The notes under the pieces are model-generated. The model was given only the letters and a program-made list of their open reading frames with translations. It was not told the origin of the DNA and searched no databases. 64,000 nucleotides of DNA from Symbiodinium natans (lineage: Eukaryota; Sar; Dinophyceae; Suessiales; Symbiodiniaceae), in the NCBI GenBank assembly GCA_905221605.1, contig CAJNDS010002454.1, forward strand, positions 294,743 through 358,742, read 5' to 3'. The translations under genes were made by a program, and so were the position numbers. This document shows, piece after piece, positions 19,337 to 30,884 of this stretch (position 1 is its first letter; each line of letters begins with the position of its first letter).

Positions 19337-19662
19337 GTAGGGTTTGGGGTTTGGTGTTTGGGGGCGGGGAGAGGCGGGGTTAAACTAAAATTTTGGCTTT
19401 TAGGGTTCGGGCGTGGTTTATGGCTTAGGGTTTCTGGGCAATGCAGTTATACTACATTCTTTTGGGTTCGGAGATGTTCGGATGTTCAAGCTTGAGGGTT
19501 TAGGTCCTCAGACAGGGATGGGGAAAATGTCGGTTCAAGTTCAAGCCTCCGTTGAGTTTTTCAAAAGTTTGTTGCCAACACCTTGCTTTGTTTGCAGGGG
19601 ACCTGTCAGGGTTTGGGCCCTGGAGCAGGCTCAGGGCTCGTGAGGTCTCCAGAGGTTTCCAG

Positions 19663-19773
19663 ATTCCAGCCAGCTTTGACGGTTTCATGTTTAAGGGTCC
19701 AGGCCGGGCGTGCTCCAAGCCCAGGAGGAATCCCACAAACCCGAAAGCCGCCCCAAAGACACGAGCTCGCTAG
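19663..19773 (+). CDS. Family A terminal exon, FQIPASFDGFMFKGPG
   Basis: It follows TTTCCAG, is open for 36 codons and ends in TAG. The paralogue 30774-30884 is the same length with a few conservative changes and the same stop. The C-terminus is basic and proline-rich. In copy 1 an extra 34-base or so segment sits just upstream compared with copy 2. Confidence 0.55.
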   Translation: MPASFDGFMFKGPGRACSKPRRNPTNPKAAPKTRAR

Positions 19774-19812
19774 TCGTGAAGGATATAGCTGCAGGGCGGA
19801 TGTCGAAGGTGA

Positions 19813-20334
19813 ATGCTTGCTTTGGGTGTAGTGTTGCCACACCTGCGAGGAGTGGCTGCGACAGCTTGCGCAGACCCCTGCATGGAGAACTGGCAAGGCG
19901 CCCGCAAGATTTTCGAGTTCGGGGCGCCTACAGCAAGCTGCGCAGCAAGCACGTTTGCGGGTTTCCCATCATGTAAACACGACAGCAGCAAGTCTGAGGC
20001 TCGATTCTTTCAACCCTGCAGGTTGCTAGACGCTCTCGTGCGGCCCCGGCAGTGGCACTATGTCGGAGCCTCTTCGAAGGCTCTGCGAGTGCATTGGGAC
20101 TGCGTGGCGTGCAGATTGGACATGGCCGAGGTCCTGGAACTGTACGGTGAAAGCGCTCGGAACACATGGGCTTCCGCAAAAATGCCCCGAAGAACGGCAG
20201 CATCCTTCCTATGCGCATCGTGCGCCGACATGGCAGCATCTTGCTGGTGGCCAGGGTGGACGACGAGCTGTCTTAAGGGGTCCACCCTGTGCGCTGTCTC
20301 TGCTCAACCTGCTCGCTGCTGGCCCGGTGCTTGA
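19813..20334 (+). CDS. Open frame crossing the A1/B1 junction, uncertain
   Basis: A 173-codon frame spans the end of block A1 and the start of B1. The B1 part includes a stretch (ACRLDMAEVLELYGESARN) that reappears, with frameshifts, in B2 at about 37430. Because it crosses a duplication boundary it may be a fortuitous fusion of two fragments. Confidence 0.25.
   Translation: MLALGVVLPHLRGVAATACADPCMENWQGARKIFEFGAPTASCAASTFAGFPSCKHDSSKSEARFFQPCRLLDALVRPRQWHYVGASSKALRVHWDCVACRLDMAEVLELYGESARNTWASAKMPRRTAASFLCASCADMAASCWWPGWTTSCLKGSTLCAVSAQPARCWPGA
20090..20276 (+). pseudogene. Decayed C-terminal fragment ending VDDELS, copy 1
   Basis: Read in two frames, this segment encodes LDMAEVLELYGESARN followed, after a frame change, by NGSILPMRIVRRHGSILL and a VDDELS stop. 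B2 at about 37425-37622 gives matching pieces (LDLAGVLEWYG, GRILPTRL, VDDELS stop), also with frame changes. The shared stop and conserved pieces suggest a gene 3' end duplicated after or while decaying. Family unknown. Confidence 0.4.
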
Positions 20335-20489
20335 GTTGAAATCATTCTTTGGACATCGAGACTCAGTGACCATTTTTGGGGTGGCAGCTCAGCTGTGAGA
20401 CCAGCACTTTGAGGTAACGATTCACATCGAGGTCCTAAAGCCTGGATGCTAAGACCCCCGTCGCCAATCGCCGGTTTCATGAGCTTGAA

Positions 20490-20790
20490 GCTGAATGCGC
20501 TGAGTGTGGAGGGGGCGCCGGAAGCTTGTCCGTCCAAGCAGCGCGTGTTTCTTGCACTTCAGGTTTTCTGCCTCTACTTCCTAAAACGTTCCCTGCGCCA
20601 GGATGTCCACGGATGAAATCCAGACGGAAGGGCTAGGAGGGCCAGGCGACCCTCTTGGCACTGTCGCCTGCGTGGTGGACTGTGGGCCCCGGGTGAGGCT
20701 ACGCTCCCCGGTGAAATGAGTCGGGCCGGGCTTCGACGTGGAACCAAGTCCCTGCAAAGCCTTGAGCGCGGCGCCGCCGTCCTGCTGGCT
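20490..20790 (+). repeat. Module LSVEGAPEA, copy 1 of 4
   Basis: A roughly 330-base module repeats at 23283, 37840 and 40110. The first 110 bases keep one frame in all copies (core LSVEGAPEACPSKQRVFLA). They are followed by an ATG-led stretch with DEIQTEGL. It could be an exon pair of a small gene family or a noncoding repeat. Confidence 0.6.
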
Positions 20791-23282
20791 GCTTTGATGC
20801 TCTGACGATGTGCAGGGCCCTGTGCAGCTCAGAGCTCAGGCACTGTGCTGGGTCGGCACCAAGGGCTTGAGGATTTCCTCCTTGACAAGGCTAAGGCGAG
20901 CGTCGTTTCGAATGATTCTGATGGCCACTTGCCGGTGTCGTTTACAATCCTTTGCTTGCAGCCCGCGGCCGAATGTGCCATCTCCCAGAGTCATAGCGGG
21001 AGTTCATCTGAAAGCTCACGTGCCACCCTGGCTTCGTATCAAGCGACTCGATATGCAATGAAGTTTGTTCAGGGACTCATTGCATGTTTGCAAGAGTTAA
21101 TCCAAAGTAAGCCTGTGACTGGAAGTGCTGCACCTTGTGATTATCCAGGCATGGGCCTGCCTCGCTTTTCTGGGCCCATTTGGCTTTTCTTCTGCGTATG
21201 ATCTGTACTCGGCCTCATCGGAGTCATCGCTTCCACAGGGAAGCTGGTGCCACGCGGACTGCACCTCATCACTTCTAGACGCAGCAGAAGCAAGCCGAAG
21301 CAACAATGGCTCATAGCCTCTACATGCATTTGCCCCAGGAAGCCCATTCACGTGAGCGCTCCCTCCAAACAGGGAAGCTGCGATTTGATGGCCGAGCCGA
21401 AGCTTACCCCCCTTCTCGAGCCCTGAAGTGCGCAACGATGCAGCTCCTGGTAGACATGGTAGAACGAGCCTGGACGTCGCGACTTACGCGGGCGATCGCA
21501 TCCCGGCACGCGGTGCCGTGGCCGCAGGACAGGCTCCGGGCCTGGAGAGTGCTTGCACCGGCGTGTGTTTCGGGTGGCGCTTAGCTTCAAGTCGTGGCGC
21601 GGACGGATACCAGCTTGCTAAATCTTCCACAGCATGAAAGTCGAAATGATTGTAGCACGGAGATAGAGATGAGCTTTGATTTAACTTCTGCTCCCACCAG
21701 TCCAGACCGATTTTGTTGGCTGACTTTTGAGACAGGAGCGATAATCCCCGCATTTTTCTTTCGTTCAAACGGTGCTTCGTAATTTGGTGGGGATTTTAAA
21801 TGATCTAAACATCAGATGCCGGCGGATCGAGCAGTTTTTTGAACCGGCGCGCTTCGGACCAGTCAAGTCGCAAACCTCTGTTGCCAGCGTACTTTGCCCA
21901 AAGAGGTTACGACAGCCGACGGCTGTCAAATGGAAGCTCAGCTCCCTGATATGATAATTTCTACCGGCCATCCCGATCTCATGAAAAAAGGCTGCGGCAG
22001 GAGGCTGCGTTGTCGGGCAGGTCTGCAGAGCGTCCATCGTAGGCTTCGCAAGTCGAGTGCTCTTGTGCCGTGTTGTCTCTGAGAACTGAGGCACTGAGGC
22101 TTCGTTGCGGGCTTGGCAGCAATGCCTCGACACAGGGACCCAGGCGGCGCGGTGGAGCCTGTAGAGCCCCATGCTCGCGTGGAGTTGGGCGGAAAGCATC
22201 CGCTCACGCCCCGGAACCTGCCGTGGTCCATGTCCTCATGCTGGCCTGGGCCTGGCTGGGTCCCTTTCAGAAGACCCCTTGTATCCAGAATTTGGCGTAT
22301 AAGGACCCCCAAAACGGGACCATAGTTGTGGTGACTTGCGGACTTTGTGCATTGCAACCCTCCCTCCCTCAGCGCCTTTGCGGGAGATGCGGGAACATGC
22401 CTTAGCATCCTCGGTGGCCTTGTCGGAAATCTTCGTGAGAAGCACACACGCGAGCGATGACCAGGCTCTCATCAAACCTGGTTGGGTGCCACCAGGGGCT
22501 GCGCTGTGCAAGGCCAGCGGATAGCATCAGGACCTCTCCCGCGCACCTCATGTGCTTCTCATCGTCTGGTTCGCCAGGAACAGGGCCTCTTACTTGGCGG
22601 ACTGACGCATGTTGATCTGCTCCTGTGCGCCTCTGGTGGCCGCGCTTGGTTCTGGGAGCCTGGTGGGGAGACCTGGCTGTATGGTGTCCTCACATTGCCC
22701 TAGCGGTAGCTGTGGCCATTCCGTGCGTTCTGTGGGAATAAAAAAGGCATGATGCCCCAGTCCTCTGGTACCCACGTCCCGGAGCGAGTGTGCCACCATA
22801 TCCCGCAGCCATTCGGCTTAGAATGCCGAGGTGCAAAGTGCATTTCGCAGCGAGCGAGCAGGCTTCGGAAGGGTGGTGTCAGCTGTCTGCGCAAGAACCC
22901 GAAGAAAAGCATGTGATGCAGCTATGACCACTCGGGCGCCGGCGCAAATCTCATGGCTTGCGACTATTGGGCGAATACAAACATCCTCATGGAAGGCTAC
23001 ACTCAACTGCTTATGACGTTGCGTTCGGCATATATGACCGGCAGTCACCGCAGAAGAGTGCTTCGGGGTGTCGTTGCATTTGGGCTATTCACATGGGGAC
23101 TCACCGTGAGAAGCATGCAAGAGCCGACAACCTTTGCCTAGCTTGGTCCAACTAAAGAAAGGCACAGCCGAGGCGTTGACGCACCGGATCCTTGTGATGT
23201 CGAGCTCGTGCTACCAATACAACCATCAGGAGCGTGCAAGCGTCTTCGTTTGAAGAGCCTGCGCCTGAAAGTCGCCAGTGCC

Positions 23283-23620
23283 AGTAGCTGCCGACTGAAC
23301 CCGCTGAGTGTGGAGGGGGCGCCGGAAGCTTGTCCGTCCAAGCAGCGCGTGTTTCTTGCACTGCAGGTTTTCTGCCTCTACTTCCTAGAACGTTCCCTGT
23401 GACCCTGTGCCGGGATGTCCACGGATGAAATCCAGACGGAAGGGCTTGGTTGCTCCCGAGGGCCAGGCGACCCTCGTGGCATTTGCGCCTCCGCGGTGGA
23501 CTGTGGGCCCCCTTGTGAGGAAGTGAACTGAGTGGGGCCAAATGGGCTTCGACGTGGAACCAAGTCCTTGGAAAGACTTGAGCATGGCACTGCCGTCCTT
23601 CTCGCTGCTGTGATGCTCTG
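23283..23620 (+). repeat. Module LSVEGAPEA, copy 2 of 4
   Basis: It is nearly identical to copy 1 over the first 130 bases, including the segment reading LSVEGAPEACPSKQRVF and FCLYFLERSL before a TGA. The downstream ATGTCCACGGATGAAATCC stretch is also shared. Confidence 0.6.
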
Positions 23621-26095
23621 ATGATGTCTGGGCTTCGGCGCATGGGCAGAGTCGCCACATCTCGAGAATGTCGAGAGCCCATGCCATTCTGCTAATTTCT
23701 GGCCGAGGGCCGACTCTGGTTTAGCAGATGCGCCTCATCCCCCTTCCACTCACACATGAAGGATTTCCACATGCCCTTGCTGTGCCGAAAATTTGAAGCT
23801 GAACCCCTGAAACGTTCGTTCTTCAAGCAGCATGCATGATGAGGCTATCCATGTGAGCTGCCTTGTCCAATGGCCGTGCCGTTGATAGTAGCTCGATAGA
23901 AGTTGCCGCTGCTGCGATTGTGTGTCTGCACTTCTCAATCCTAAGGTGTGCGGTCGATAGGGCTCATGACAGGCCATCTTCCCTAGGTCAATCTTTCGTG
24001 GCTTAAGATGTAGTCGTGTGCCCACGCTGGGTGCGATGCGGCTCCTCTCGAGGGCAAGGTGCAGTTTGGGAATTTTCGGAGACCCGGCTTGCCATTGCAG
24101 TGCTGCCTGCGCCGCTCGCGGTGAAGTCTGAAAGCAGCCTTCAGCTGCGATGTGTTCAGCATGACCCCGTCGATGTCCACATGTCGGTGCAAACGCGTGC
24201 GCCATCCGCGCAGCTGTCGCTTTCGAGGCAAGCAGTTGGGGATCAGGAGCGAAGCCTGGACAGGGAGGTTCGGCCGGGAGCTGTCGAAGCTCCTGAAAAG
24301 GCGTGCCAAGGTTCCCACGATGTTCGTCAGTAAATGTAGCTTGACACCGTATGGGCGGCGTTTTTTAGAGCCCCAAGTGGAAAGTCTGGATGCTGGTCAA
24401 CAAATATCTTGCGCGTTTGGGTAGCTACAATGGCTCTTTCTGTGGAAAAGCTGTGGTCCGTCCGGAAGCGATCCAGAGGTTGCGAGGGTTCTGGGCTTCC
24501 CTTTTGGAGTGCTTGAATACACGAGGCTTTTCTGCTTTCATCTGCCTGCAGGTTCTGATGGTGGTGCGCTTGCAACCTGATGGTCTCACGCCGCCAGGTT
24601 CAGCAAGACTGCGTGCCGCAGGCGTGATGTTACATTGGGCTTCTCGGATCACCTTTCTTCCGGGCAACAGTTGCCGTGCGCCGAAGTCGGCTGGTCCTTG
24701 CGAATTGATGCAAGCGACCACGTCGGATGCCGCGACTTCTTGACAGCCTGGCCCGTGTGAGTCCTCTCTGCAGGTGGACAGCTACTTGGCCACCGACCCC
24801 TTGCATCAGCTGCGCAACGTGTGCTTCCCGTCGATTGGAGACTCGCCAGGCTGTTGAAGGCTTGGCACTCCGGCTGTCGAGACTTGCTGCCGGCTTGCTG
24901 CCGGTGCAGGAACGTTGCGAGTGGGGTCCGAGAAGGGGTGCGGCTTGGTTGGCCTTGAGGTCCCGCGCACATCTGCATGCCAGGCAGGCAGGATGGGAGC
25001 AGGGAAGTCATTCCCGTGACGTAGCTCTCTGACAGCACATTTGTGCTCCCATGTTTGTGTGGGGAATGCTATCTCTGGACGAGTGAGACGCAGTCTGGCA
25101 ACTGACCAATGCCAGCCAGCTAAATCCGAGTTGCTCTTCTTGCTTGAGCTCACTCAAAGACGCTGTCTTTCCGCAGCCCAGCTGCTGTTGAGGTCTTCAT
25201 CCAACCCCAGGCGCCAAGCCACTCCTCAGCCATCTTTAGGTGCAGCATAGCCAGGCGCTGAGCGATGGCGTACTGTGTTCCAACGTGCCAGTGGGGCTGG
25301 CAGTGATTCTCATGTGACCGGACATGTGTGCTCTCAGGCTCATTTTGGAAAGGCCTCGGATTGTGGCTCCACACATCTTTGGGATCTTGATGATCCACCA
25401 AAGCTGCCTGTGACAACTTCTGCGGCTGCTGCCACTGCTCTGATGCCATGGGAGTAGGCAGTGTTGGGTCTTAAAAGCTCTGAGGTCGCATACAAGAGCC
25501 TGAAGAGCTACGCCATGGCGCCTGCCCAGGTGCTTCCCACTCGGTTCACCTGCCCTGAAATCATGAGACCCTCCCAATAAAACAACAATCCCCCAAGTGC
25601 CAGGCGCTGATTTGGAGTTTTGGAGGTCACAGCCTGATTTGAGAGATCTGATAGGTCCTGATAGGTAGCCCTCCTTAGACTTAGCAGGGCGCTTTTGGGG
25701 TGGATGGCGCTTCCATGCGCTGTTCCATCCGATGCAACCAGGAACCCTGGGACCAGGCGTTGCAAGGCCACAGTTTCCGCATGGGCTAATAAACCCCATA
25801 GACCTAACTTGGCGACGGCTTTGACAGCGGCACGGTCTACCCTGCAAGTCCCCAGATGCCTCCCTGGCTTCCGTGTGGGCGGTCGTTGCACCTTTCGGCT
25901 CAGCTTGAAGGAGTTTCTTGAGCCAACGAACTTTTACTACCGTAAACTCCCTAAACCCTACAACCTTTGTCCATCTTCATTCCCTTGTTTGAGGCCTGCC
26001 GCCTGCTCGGCAGCTCGATCATCGAGTGATGCGTTAAGGACACGCTCGGCCGCATGTGGACGCTCTCCACATGTTCCCCGTTCGGGGTCCTGCCT

Positions 26096-26644
26096 GTGGT
26101 CATGACGCCTCACCTCCACGGCGACCGCAACTTGCACTGGCATGGTGCCGAAAGTTCCAGGAGGCTTCGGCAATGGAACGGGAACAGGTCCAAGTCACCA
26201 GTCCCCACGCCACGCGACACATCATAGAAGTGGCCGGTGAAGAGCTGCCGTTCGTTTTAGGCGTTCCCAAGAGCTGGAAACGCTGCAGCAGAAGCTTGTC
26301 ACAAGTGACCTCTTGTGTGTGTCGGGGCTCTGTGCTGGTCTCTGCGCGGGTCCAGGCAACCCAGCGGGGAACTCCAACTTGCAAGATGCCCCGGATTCTT
26401 GCCCAAGGCCAAAGCTTTATTGCTCCCTCCACACTTCTCGCCTCAGGAATCTAGGACGGGTGCGGTTGCAATGACCATCTTGTGTGCACCTTTCTGCACG
26501 CCATCTGGCAGCCTGCCCAGGCTTCGAGTGAAGGCCAGCCCCGGCGAGCGCCAAGCTTGCGGCAGCGGGGCCTGCTGCGACGGAGCCCCGTGACAGCTTG
26601 CATTGATCTTCGCTGATCCTCTCCTTTATAGTACCACAAGGGCA
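26096..26644. repeat. Block C tandem unit, copy 1
   Basis: This 549-base segment is repeated at 26839-27387 with no difference that I can see (offset 743). Diverged copies lie near 49740-50290 and 50740-51080. A frame reading REQVQVTSPHATR and VAGEELPFVLG is conserved in all copies to differing extents, so a coding origin is possible but unproven. Confidence 0.85.
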
Positions 26645-26838
26645 TGCCTGGCAAGCTATGCTGCTGGCACCCTTGTCTGTAAAGCATATGCGGCGAGCAG
26701 GCTTGCCGTGTGGGATCTCCAGACAACCTCTCCAATGCTAGCAATCTCTGTCGGCACAGCACCGCCCCAACGCCCTATGCACTCTGGCCCGCGAGCAAAG
26801 CACCATCATTGTGCAATATTCTATGGGCAGTGCGTGCC

Positions 26839-27387
26839 GTGGTCATGACGCCTCACCTCCACGGCGACCGCAACTTGCACTGGCATGGTGCCGAAAGTTC
26901 CAGGAGGCTTCGGCAATGGAACGGGAACAGGTCCAAGTCACCAGTCCCCACGCCACGCGACACATCATAGAAGTGGCCGGTGAAGAGCTGCCGTTCGTTT
27001 TAGGCGTTCCCAAGAGCTGGAAACGCTGCAGCAGAAGCTTGTCACAAGTGACCTCTTGTGTGTGTCGGGGCTCTGTGCTGGTCTCTGCGCGGGTCCAGGC
27101 AACCCAGCGGGGAACTCCAACTTGCAAGATGCCCCGGATTCTTGCCCAAGGCCAAAGCTTTATTGCTCCCTCCACACTTCTCGCCTCAGGAATCTAGGAC
27201 GGGTGCGGTTGCAATGACCATCTTGTGTGCACCTTTCTGCACGCCATCTGGCAGCCTGCCCAGGCTTCGAGTGAAGGCCAGCCCCGGCGAGCGCCAAGCT
27301 TGCGGCAGCGGGGCCTGCTGCGACGGAGCCCCGTGACAGCTTGCATTGATCTTCGCTGATCCTCTCCTTTATAGTACCACAAGGGCA
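26839..27387. repeat. Block C tandem unit, copy 2
   Basis: It looks base-for-base the same as 26096-26644. The exact identity next to far more diverged duplicates points to a very recent tandem duplication or an assembly artefact. Confidence 0.85.
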
Positions 27388-29311
27388 GACAGGGCTTCTA
27401 CGATTCCGGGCTTCAGTTTACAAAATTGACCAGACACGGGGGCGCGGGCGATCCCACCGGTATCGCTGAGGTTGTGAAGGTGTTGCCCGGCAAGCTATGC
27501 TGCGGGAACTCTTGTCTGTAAGACATATGCGGCGAGCAGGCTTGCTGTGTGGGATCTCCAGACAACCCCTCCAATGTTAGCAATCTCTGTCGGCACAGCA
27601 TCGCCCCTCTCCACCCCAACACCCTATGCACTCTGGCAAGCCGCAGATTCCACATAGCTTCTGCAAGACGAAGCCGTTTGATGAGGCTGTGTGGGGTAGT
27701 GGCGTCACCACTATTTCCAAGAACGACATGATTGCAAGGGGGTGAGGGCGGCTAAGTGACAGCCAAATGCCGCAATCATCTCTAGCCCCCAGAAATGCTT
27801 GCCAAAGGCCACACAATGTGCATTCCAATAGGATTCATTGGCTTTAAAATGATGGCCATGCTGAGGGGACCCCAAGGAAATCATTGCAACGGATGATGTG
27901 GCATCTCCATGTGGTGTTCAGCCAGCAAGCCTTCGCGATCTTTTTCCGCCGGCCGCCTAAGCTAATGACCACATCCGTTCTTGTTCCGAAAGGCAGCGCA
28001 CGCGGCACTTCGGCGAGTCTCAGCTATCTCAGCGCCTTCCCCGGCAAAAGAGGGGCTCGACACACCCTGGTCCCTTGACAGCTTCCTCCAGCGGCATCCT
28101 GGCTATCGGAGGCCCGAGGGAAAGGGTTGCGGGTCGCCTGCACCCTTAAAAACTCGACACCTCTCACCCAGGCTAGACGCTCGAACATCTCAAGCCCATC
28201 CAAGACCCTCGACACTCCTACCTGAGTCATTCTTCTCCACAAGTCTACCCACTTACCCATGTAGGCTTCGTTTATAGGTGTTTGTTCGGTCACTTTTTGC
28301 TTCGGGGTTTCGGGTGCGCTTGGCTTTGCTGGCAATGGGGGCCTATTGAATCGATCGCAAGGCAGGGCTTCGACCGAAAAGGCAATGCCCCCCAACCCGC
28401 CTTGCGGCCAGCGACGCCAGGCTCAATGCACCCATCCTTCCGGGGCTCACCTCGCTGCTCTGCCACCGAGCCTCGGGTGGCCTTTTGGGGTTCTTTTTTG
28501 CTCTTTGTTGGCAGTTCTCCAAGTTATGGTCATGCCGAGTCAGGCGCCTTGTTTACAGAAAAGGCCCATCTTGAGGCACAGGGGACTTTGATTCAGGGAA
28601 ACCCTCTTTTTGGGTTTTGCTGGTTTATGGTTAAGAGTTGGAGGACTCGAGTATGACTAGGGGTTCAGGGGTTTATGGTACTAGGCTCCTGCTGCGATTG
28701 TGGGGGTCGCGGTCGAGGGTTTCGATATTGTTCTGGGGTGCCAGGACGGTGTCCTGCGTTGCGAGGCTCTGGCTTGTTGTCTCTGGGTCCAGGTTGGGCT
28801 TGTAGATCTTGCGCGGCAGTCTTCAAGAGTCTACACCTAGAATTTGGGAACGTCATCATTTTTCTCCAGACAAAGCCAGGTTCCCGCGGATTGAGGTTAA
28901 CAGCGCTGCATAGGGCTCGCCGGTAGGATGGGGTCATGGTATGTCATGGTCTAAGGATGCAGGTCAGTGTTGCTGTACGGGTAGTGGTCGACGGTTCCCA
29001 TATCAACCCGAGTACTTTAGGGACCTTCGCCCAAGGCAGAGTCAGTGAGGCCGTGCCGGCATCGGATGAGTAGCAGTCAGCAGTGATACTGTGAATCTGC
29101 ACGAAGGAAAACCCACACGCACTTTGCTGCATGGAGTGATGACAGGGGTGGGGCATATCAGTCAGCACGTTTCTCAGCATGCCCTCCTTCAGGAAGTCCT
29201 CATACTCGTATAGTAGAACGCACATAACATGGAGGCTTTGAGTATCGAGTTTGCTTCGCTGGCTCGAGCATCGGGCCTCCAAATCTAGAAAGCAGCGACG
29301 GCCAAGGGCTC
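27388..29311. repeat. Block C tail, copy 1, carrying the unfilled insertion site
   Basis: It aligns with 51200-52520 plus 61195-61310. The alignment is broken only by the retrotransposon in the second copy. The unfilled site reads CCTTCAGGAAG around 29190 here, against CTTCTTC and AGAAAG at the two ends of the element there. I see no supported gene in it. Confidence 0.85.
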
Positions 29312-29640
29312 TTCAGGTTTTGAGGCTGGCTTTAAAGGCTGATGGTTTTTGCGTTGGGGTTCAAGGGTCTTTAGGGTTGGGCTTCTGCCTCTTGGGTCAA
29401 GGACTGCTGCTGCCTGCCATCTTGATGCCATTTTCGTCAGGGCAAGTCCACGTCAAGATCTAAGTCGGCCTACCTCACATCAGTCAGTGGTAAGTTTCGG
29501 CACCCTGACCTGAACGCCTCTTGACTGAGCCCTTGAGCGCAAACCCTTGAGCCCCTTCAACTTTGGAACCCTAAGCCCGAAACCTCAACCTTTCAACTCT
29601 TAATCCTGCTCTTCAGCTTCAGTCGCACCCCAAGCCATAC

Positions 29641-29757
29641 GCCCTTCTTAGTGAGCTCATGGTGGAACTTCTGCAAGGAGGCGTGGGGCACGAGGCAAGG
29701 CACGGCTGGGCGTTCAACCAGTAAATAGCGGCTACAACAAGCAGTGCCGGAAGCACG
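29641..29757 (+). pseudogene. Family [11 protein letters not shown] exon, frame broken
   Basis: It is the paralogue of 18031-18147. [13 protein letters not shown] is preserved, then a one-base difference near 29723-29730 brings in a stop (AAATAG). The donor GTTTAGGG at 29758 is conserved. Confidence 0.5.
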
Positions 29758-29806
29758 TTTAGGGTCTTAACCATGCTAACACGAAAGCCGTTCTACACAT
29801 CAGTTA

Positions 29807-29902
29807 TATACATATATATGTATATATATATATATAATTAATATATATATATATATATAATATCTCCACATGCATACATCTATACATACATACATACAGA
29901 CA

Positions 29903-29930
<28 letters not shown>
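29807..29930. repeat. AT and CATA arrays, block A2
   Basis: (AT)n with TTAATTAAT interruptions is followed by (CATA)n, the counterpart of 18196-18396. Confidence 0.9.
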
Positions 29931-29933
<3 letters not shown>

Positions 29934-30050
29934 GTAGGTATGCATGCGCGTATCTACTGCGCCAGATTCTCGGAGCAACCGTCTGGCGGAGTCAGCGGCA
30001 CTCACCGTAGCAGACCTGGACTCACCCTAGCAGACCGGTCTTGAGATCTT

Positions 30051-30092
<42 letters not shown>
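30051..30092. repeat. AT microsatellite
   Basis: A pure (TA)n run of about 40 bases, absent at the matching place in block A1. Confidence 0.95.
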
Positions 30093-30097
<5 letters not shown>

Positions 30098-30159
30098 TTA
30101 ATACTTTAGGTTTAATTACCGCTTGAACACCTGAACCTTGAAGCTCTCCAAACCCTGAG

Positions 30160-30234
30160 GATGGTTGCCCGCCCTGCTCCTTCCTGGCCGCCGAGCTGGT
30201 GGTGCGGCGCCTGGGACGGCCAGGGCCTGAGAAG
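30160..30234 (+). CDS. Family A exon FLAAELVVRRLG, copy 2
   Basis: It has the same 25-codon length, acceptor (CCCTGAG) and donor (GTTGGGG) as 18633-18707. The residues from CSF to the end are unchanged; two near the start differ. Confidence 0.58.
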
Positions 30235-30282
30235 GTTGGGGTTGGTGGTCGGGGAGAACTCCCCAAAGAATCCCACCAAGGA

Positions 30283-30415
30283 CCGGTACTTCTCCACAGA
30301 CCCGCCAAACAGCTCAAAGATCCCCCAACGCCTGGGCATTTCTCAGGCCCCAGTCCATAGAGCCCCAGAGCTGCGCAGCCCTTGCGACCGAGCACTGGGA
30401 GCCCAGAGTCGTTGG
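30283..30415 (+). CDS. Family A exon LGISQAPVHRAPELRS, copy 2
   Basis: It is the counterpart of 19172-19336 with a 27-base in-frame deletion. It ends at GTTGG|GCTTAGGG, a GC donor where copy 1 has GT. Confidence 0.48.
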
Positions 30416-30773
30416 GCTTAGGGTTTGGGGTTTAGACTTTGGGGTTTGGGGTTTGGGGTTTGGAGTGGCGGGGGGGAGAGGCGGGTTTAAATTAAAGTAT
30501 AGGTTTCAGGGTTCAGGTGTGGTTTATTGCTTCAGGCTTCAGGGTTTCTGTAAAATATTCGTTGCGTTCGGAGTTTGTGGAGGGCAGGGTGAGGGATGTT
30601 CGGGTGTTCAAGCTTGAGGGCTTAGGGCTGTACACAGCCCAGGAGGATGGGGAAAAAATGCCGGCTCAAGTTCAAGCCTCCGTTGAGTCTTCAAAAGTTT
30701 GTTGCCAAACCTTGCTTCGTTTGCAAGGGACCTGTCAGGGAGGGTTTGGGCCCTGGAGCAGGCTCGTTTCCAG

Positions 30774-30884
30774 ATTCCAGCCAGCTTTGACGGTTTCATG
30801 TTTAAGGGTCCAGGCCAAAAGTGCCCCAAGCCCAGGAGGAATCCCACAAGCCCGAAAGCCGCCCCAAAGACACGAGCTCACTAG
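30774..30884 (+). CDS. Family A terminal exon, copy 2
   Basis: It has the same length and stop as 19663-19773, with changes confined to a few residues (GRACSK to GQKCPK). The frame and C-terminus are conserved. Confidence 0.5.
   Translation: MPASFDGFMFKGPGQKCPKPRRNPTSPKAAPKTRAH

Larger units (their letters stand above)
17740..19992. repeat. Segmental duplication block A, copy 1
   Basis: The block matches 29312-31140 in the same order and orientation: a LLPPA-like exon, the [10 protein letters not shown] exon, an AT array, a CATA array, the FLAAELVVRRLG exon, the LGAQSRW exon and the FQIPASFDGF terminal exon. Exons are better conserved than the intervening DNA, and two indels in exons are multiples of three. 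A third partial copy lies at 62860-63400. Confidence 0.85.
20061..26095. repeat. Segmental duplication block B, copy 1
   Basis: The block aligns colinearly with 37391-43190 over about 6 kb, with many single-base differences and small indels. No frame is preserved across its length in both copies, so most of it looks like decayed or noncoding DNA. It contains two copies of a roughly 330-base internal module (20490 and 23283). Telomere-like motifs are nearly absent. Confidence 0.85.

Noticed and set aside
23983-24318. Minus-strand frame conserved in block B2 (40927-41223)
   Set aside because: Two plus-strand frames over the same bases are similarly conserved between the copies, so the similarity reflects recent duplication, not coding constraint.
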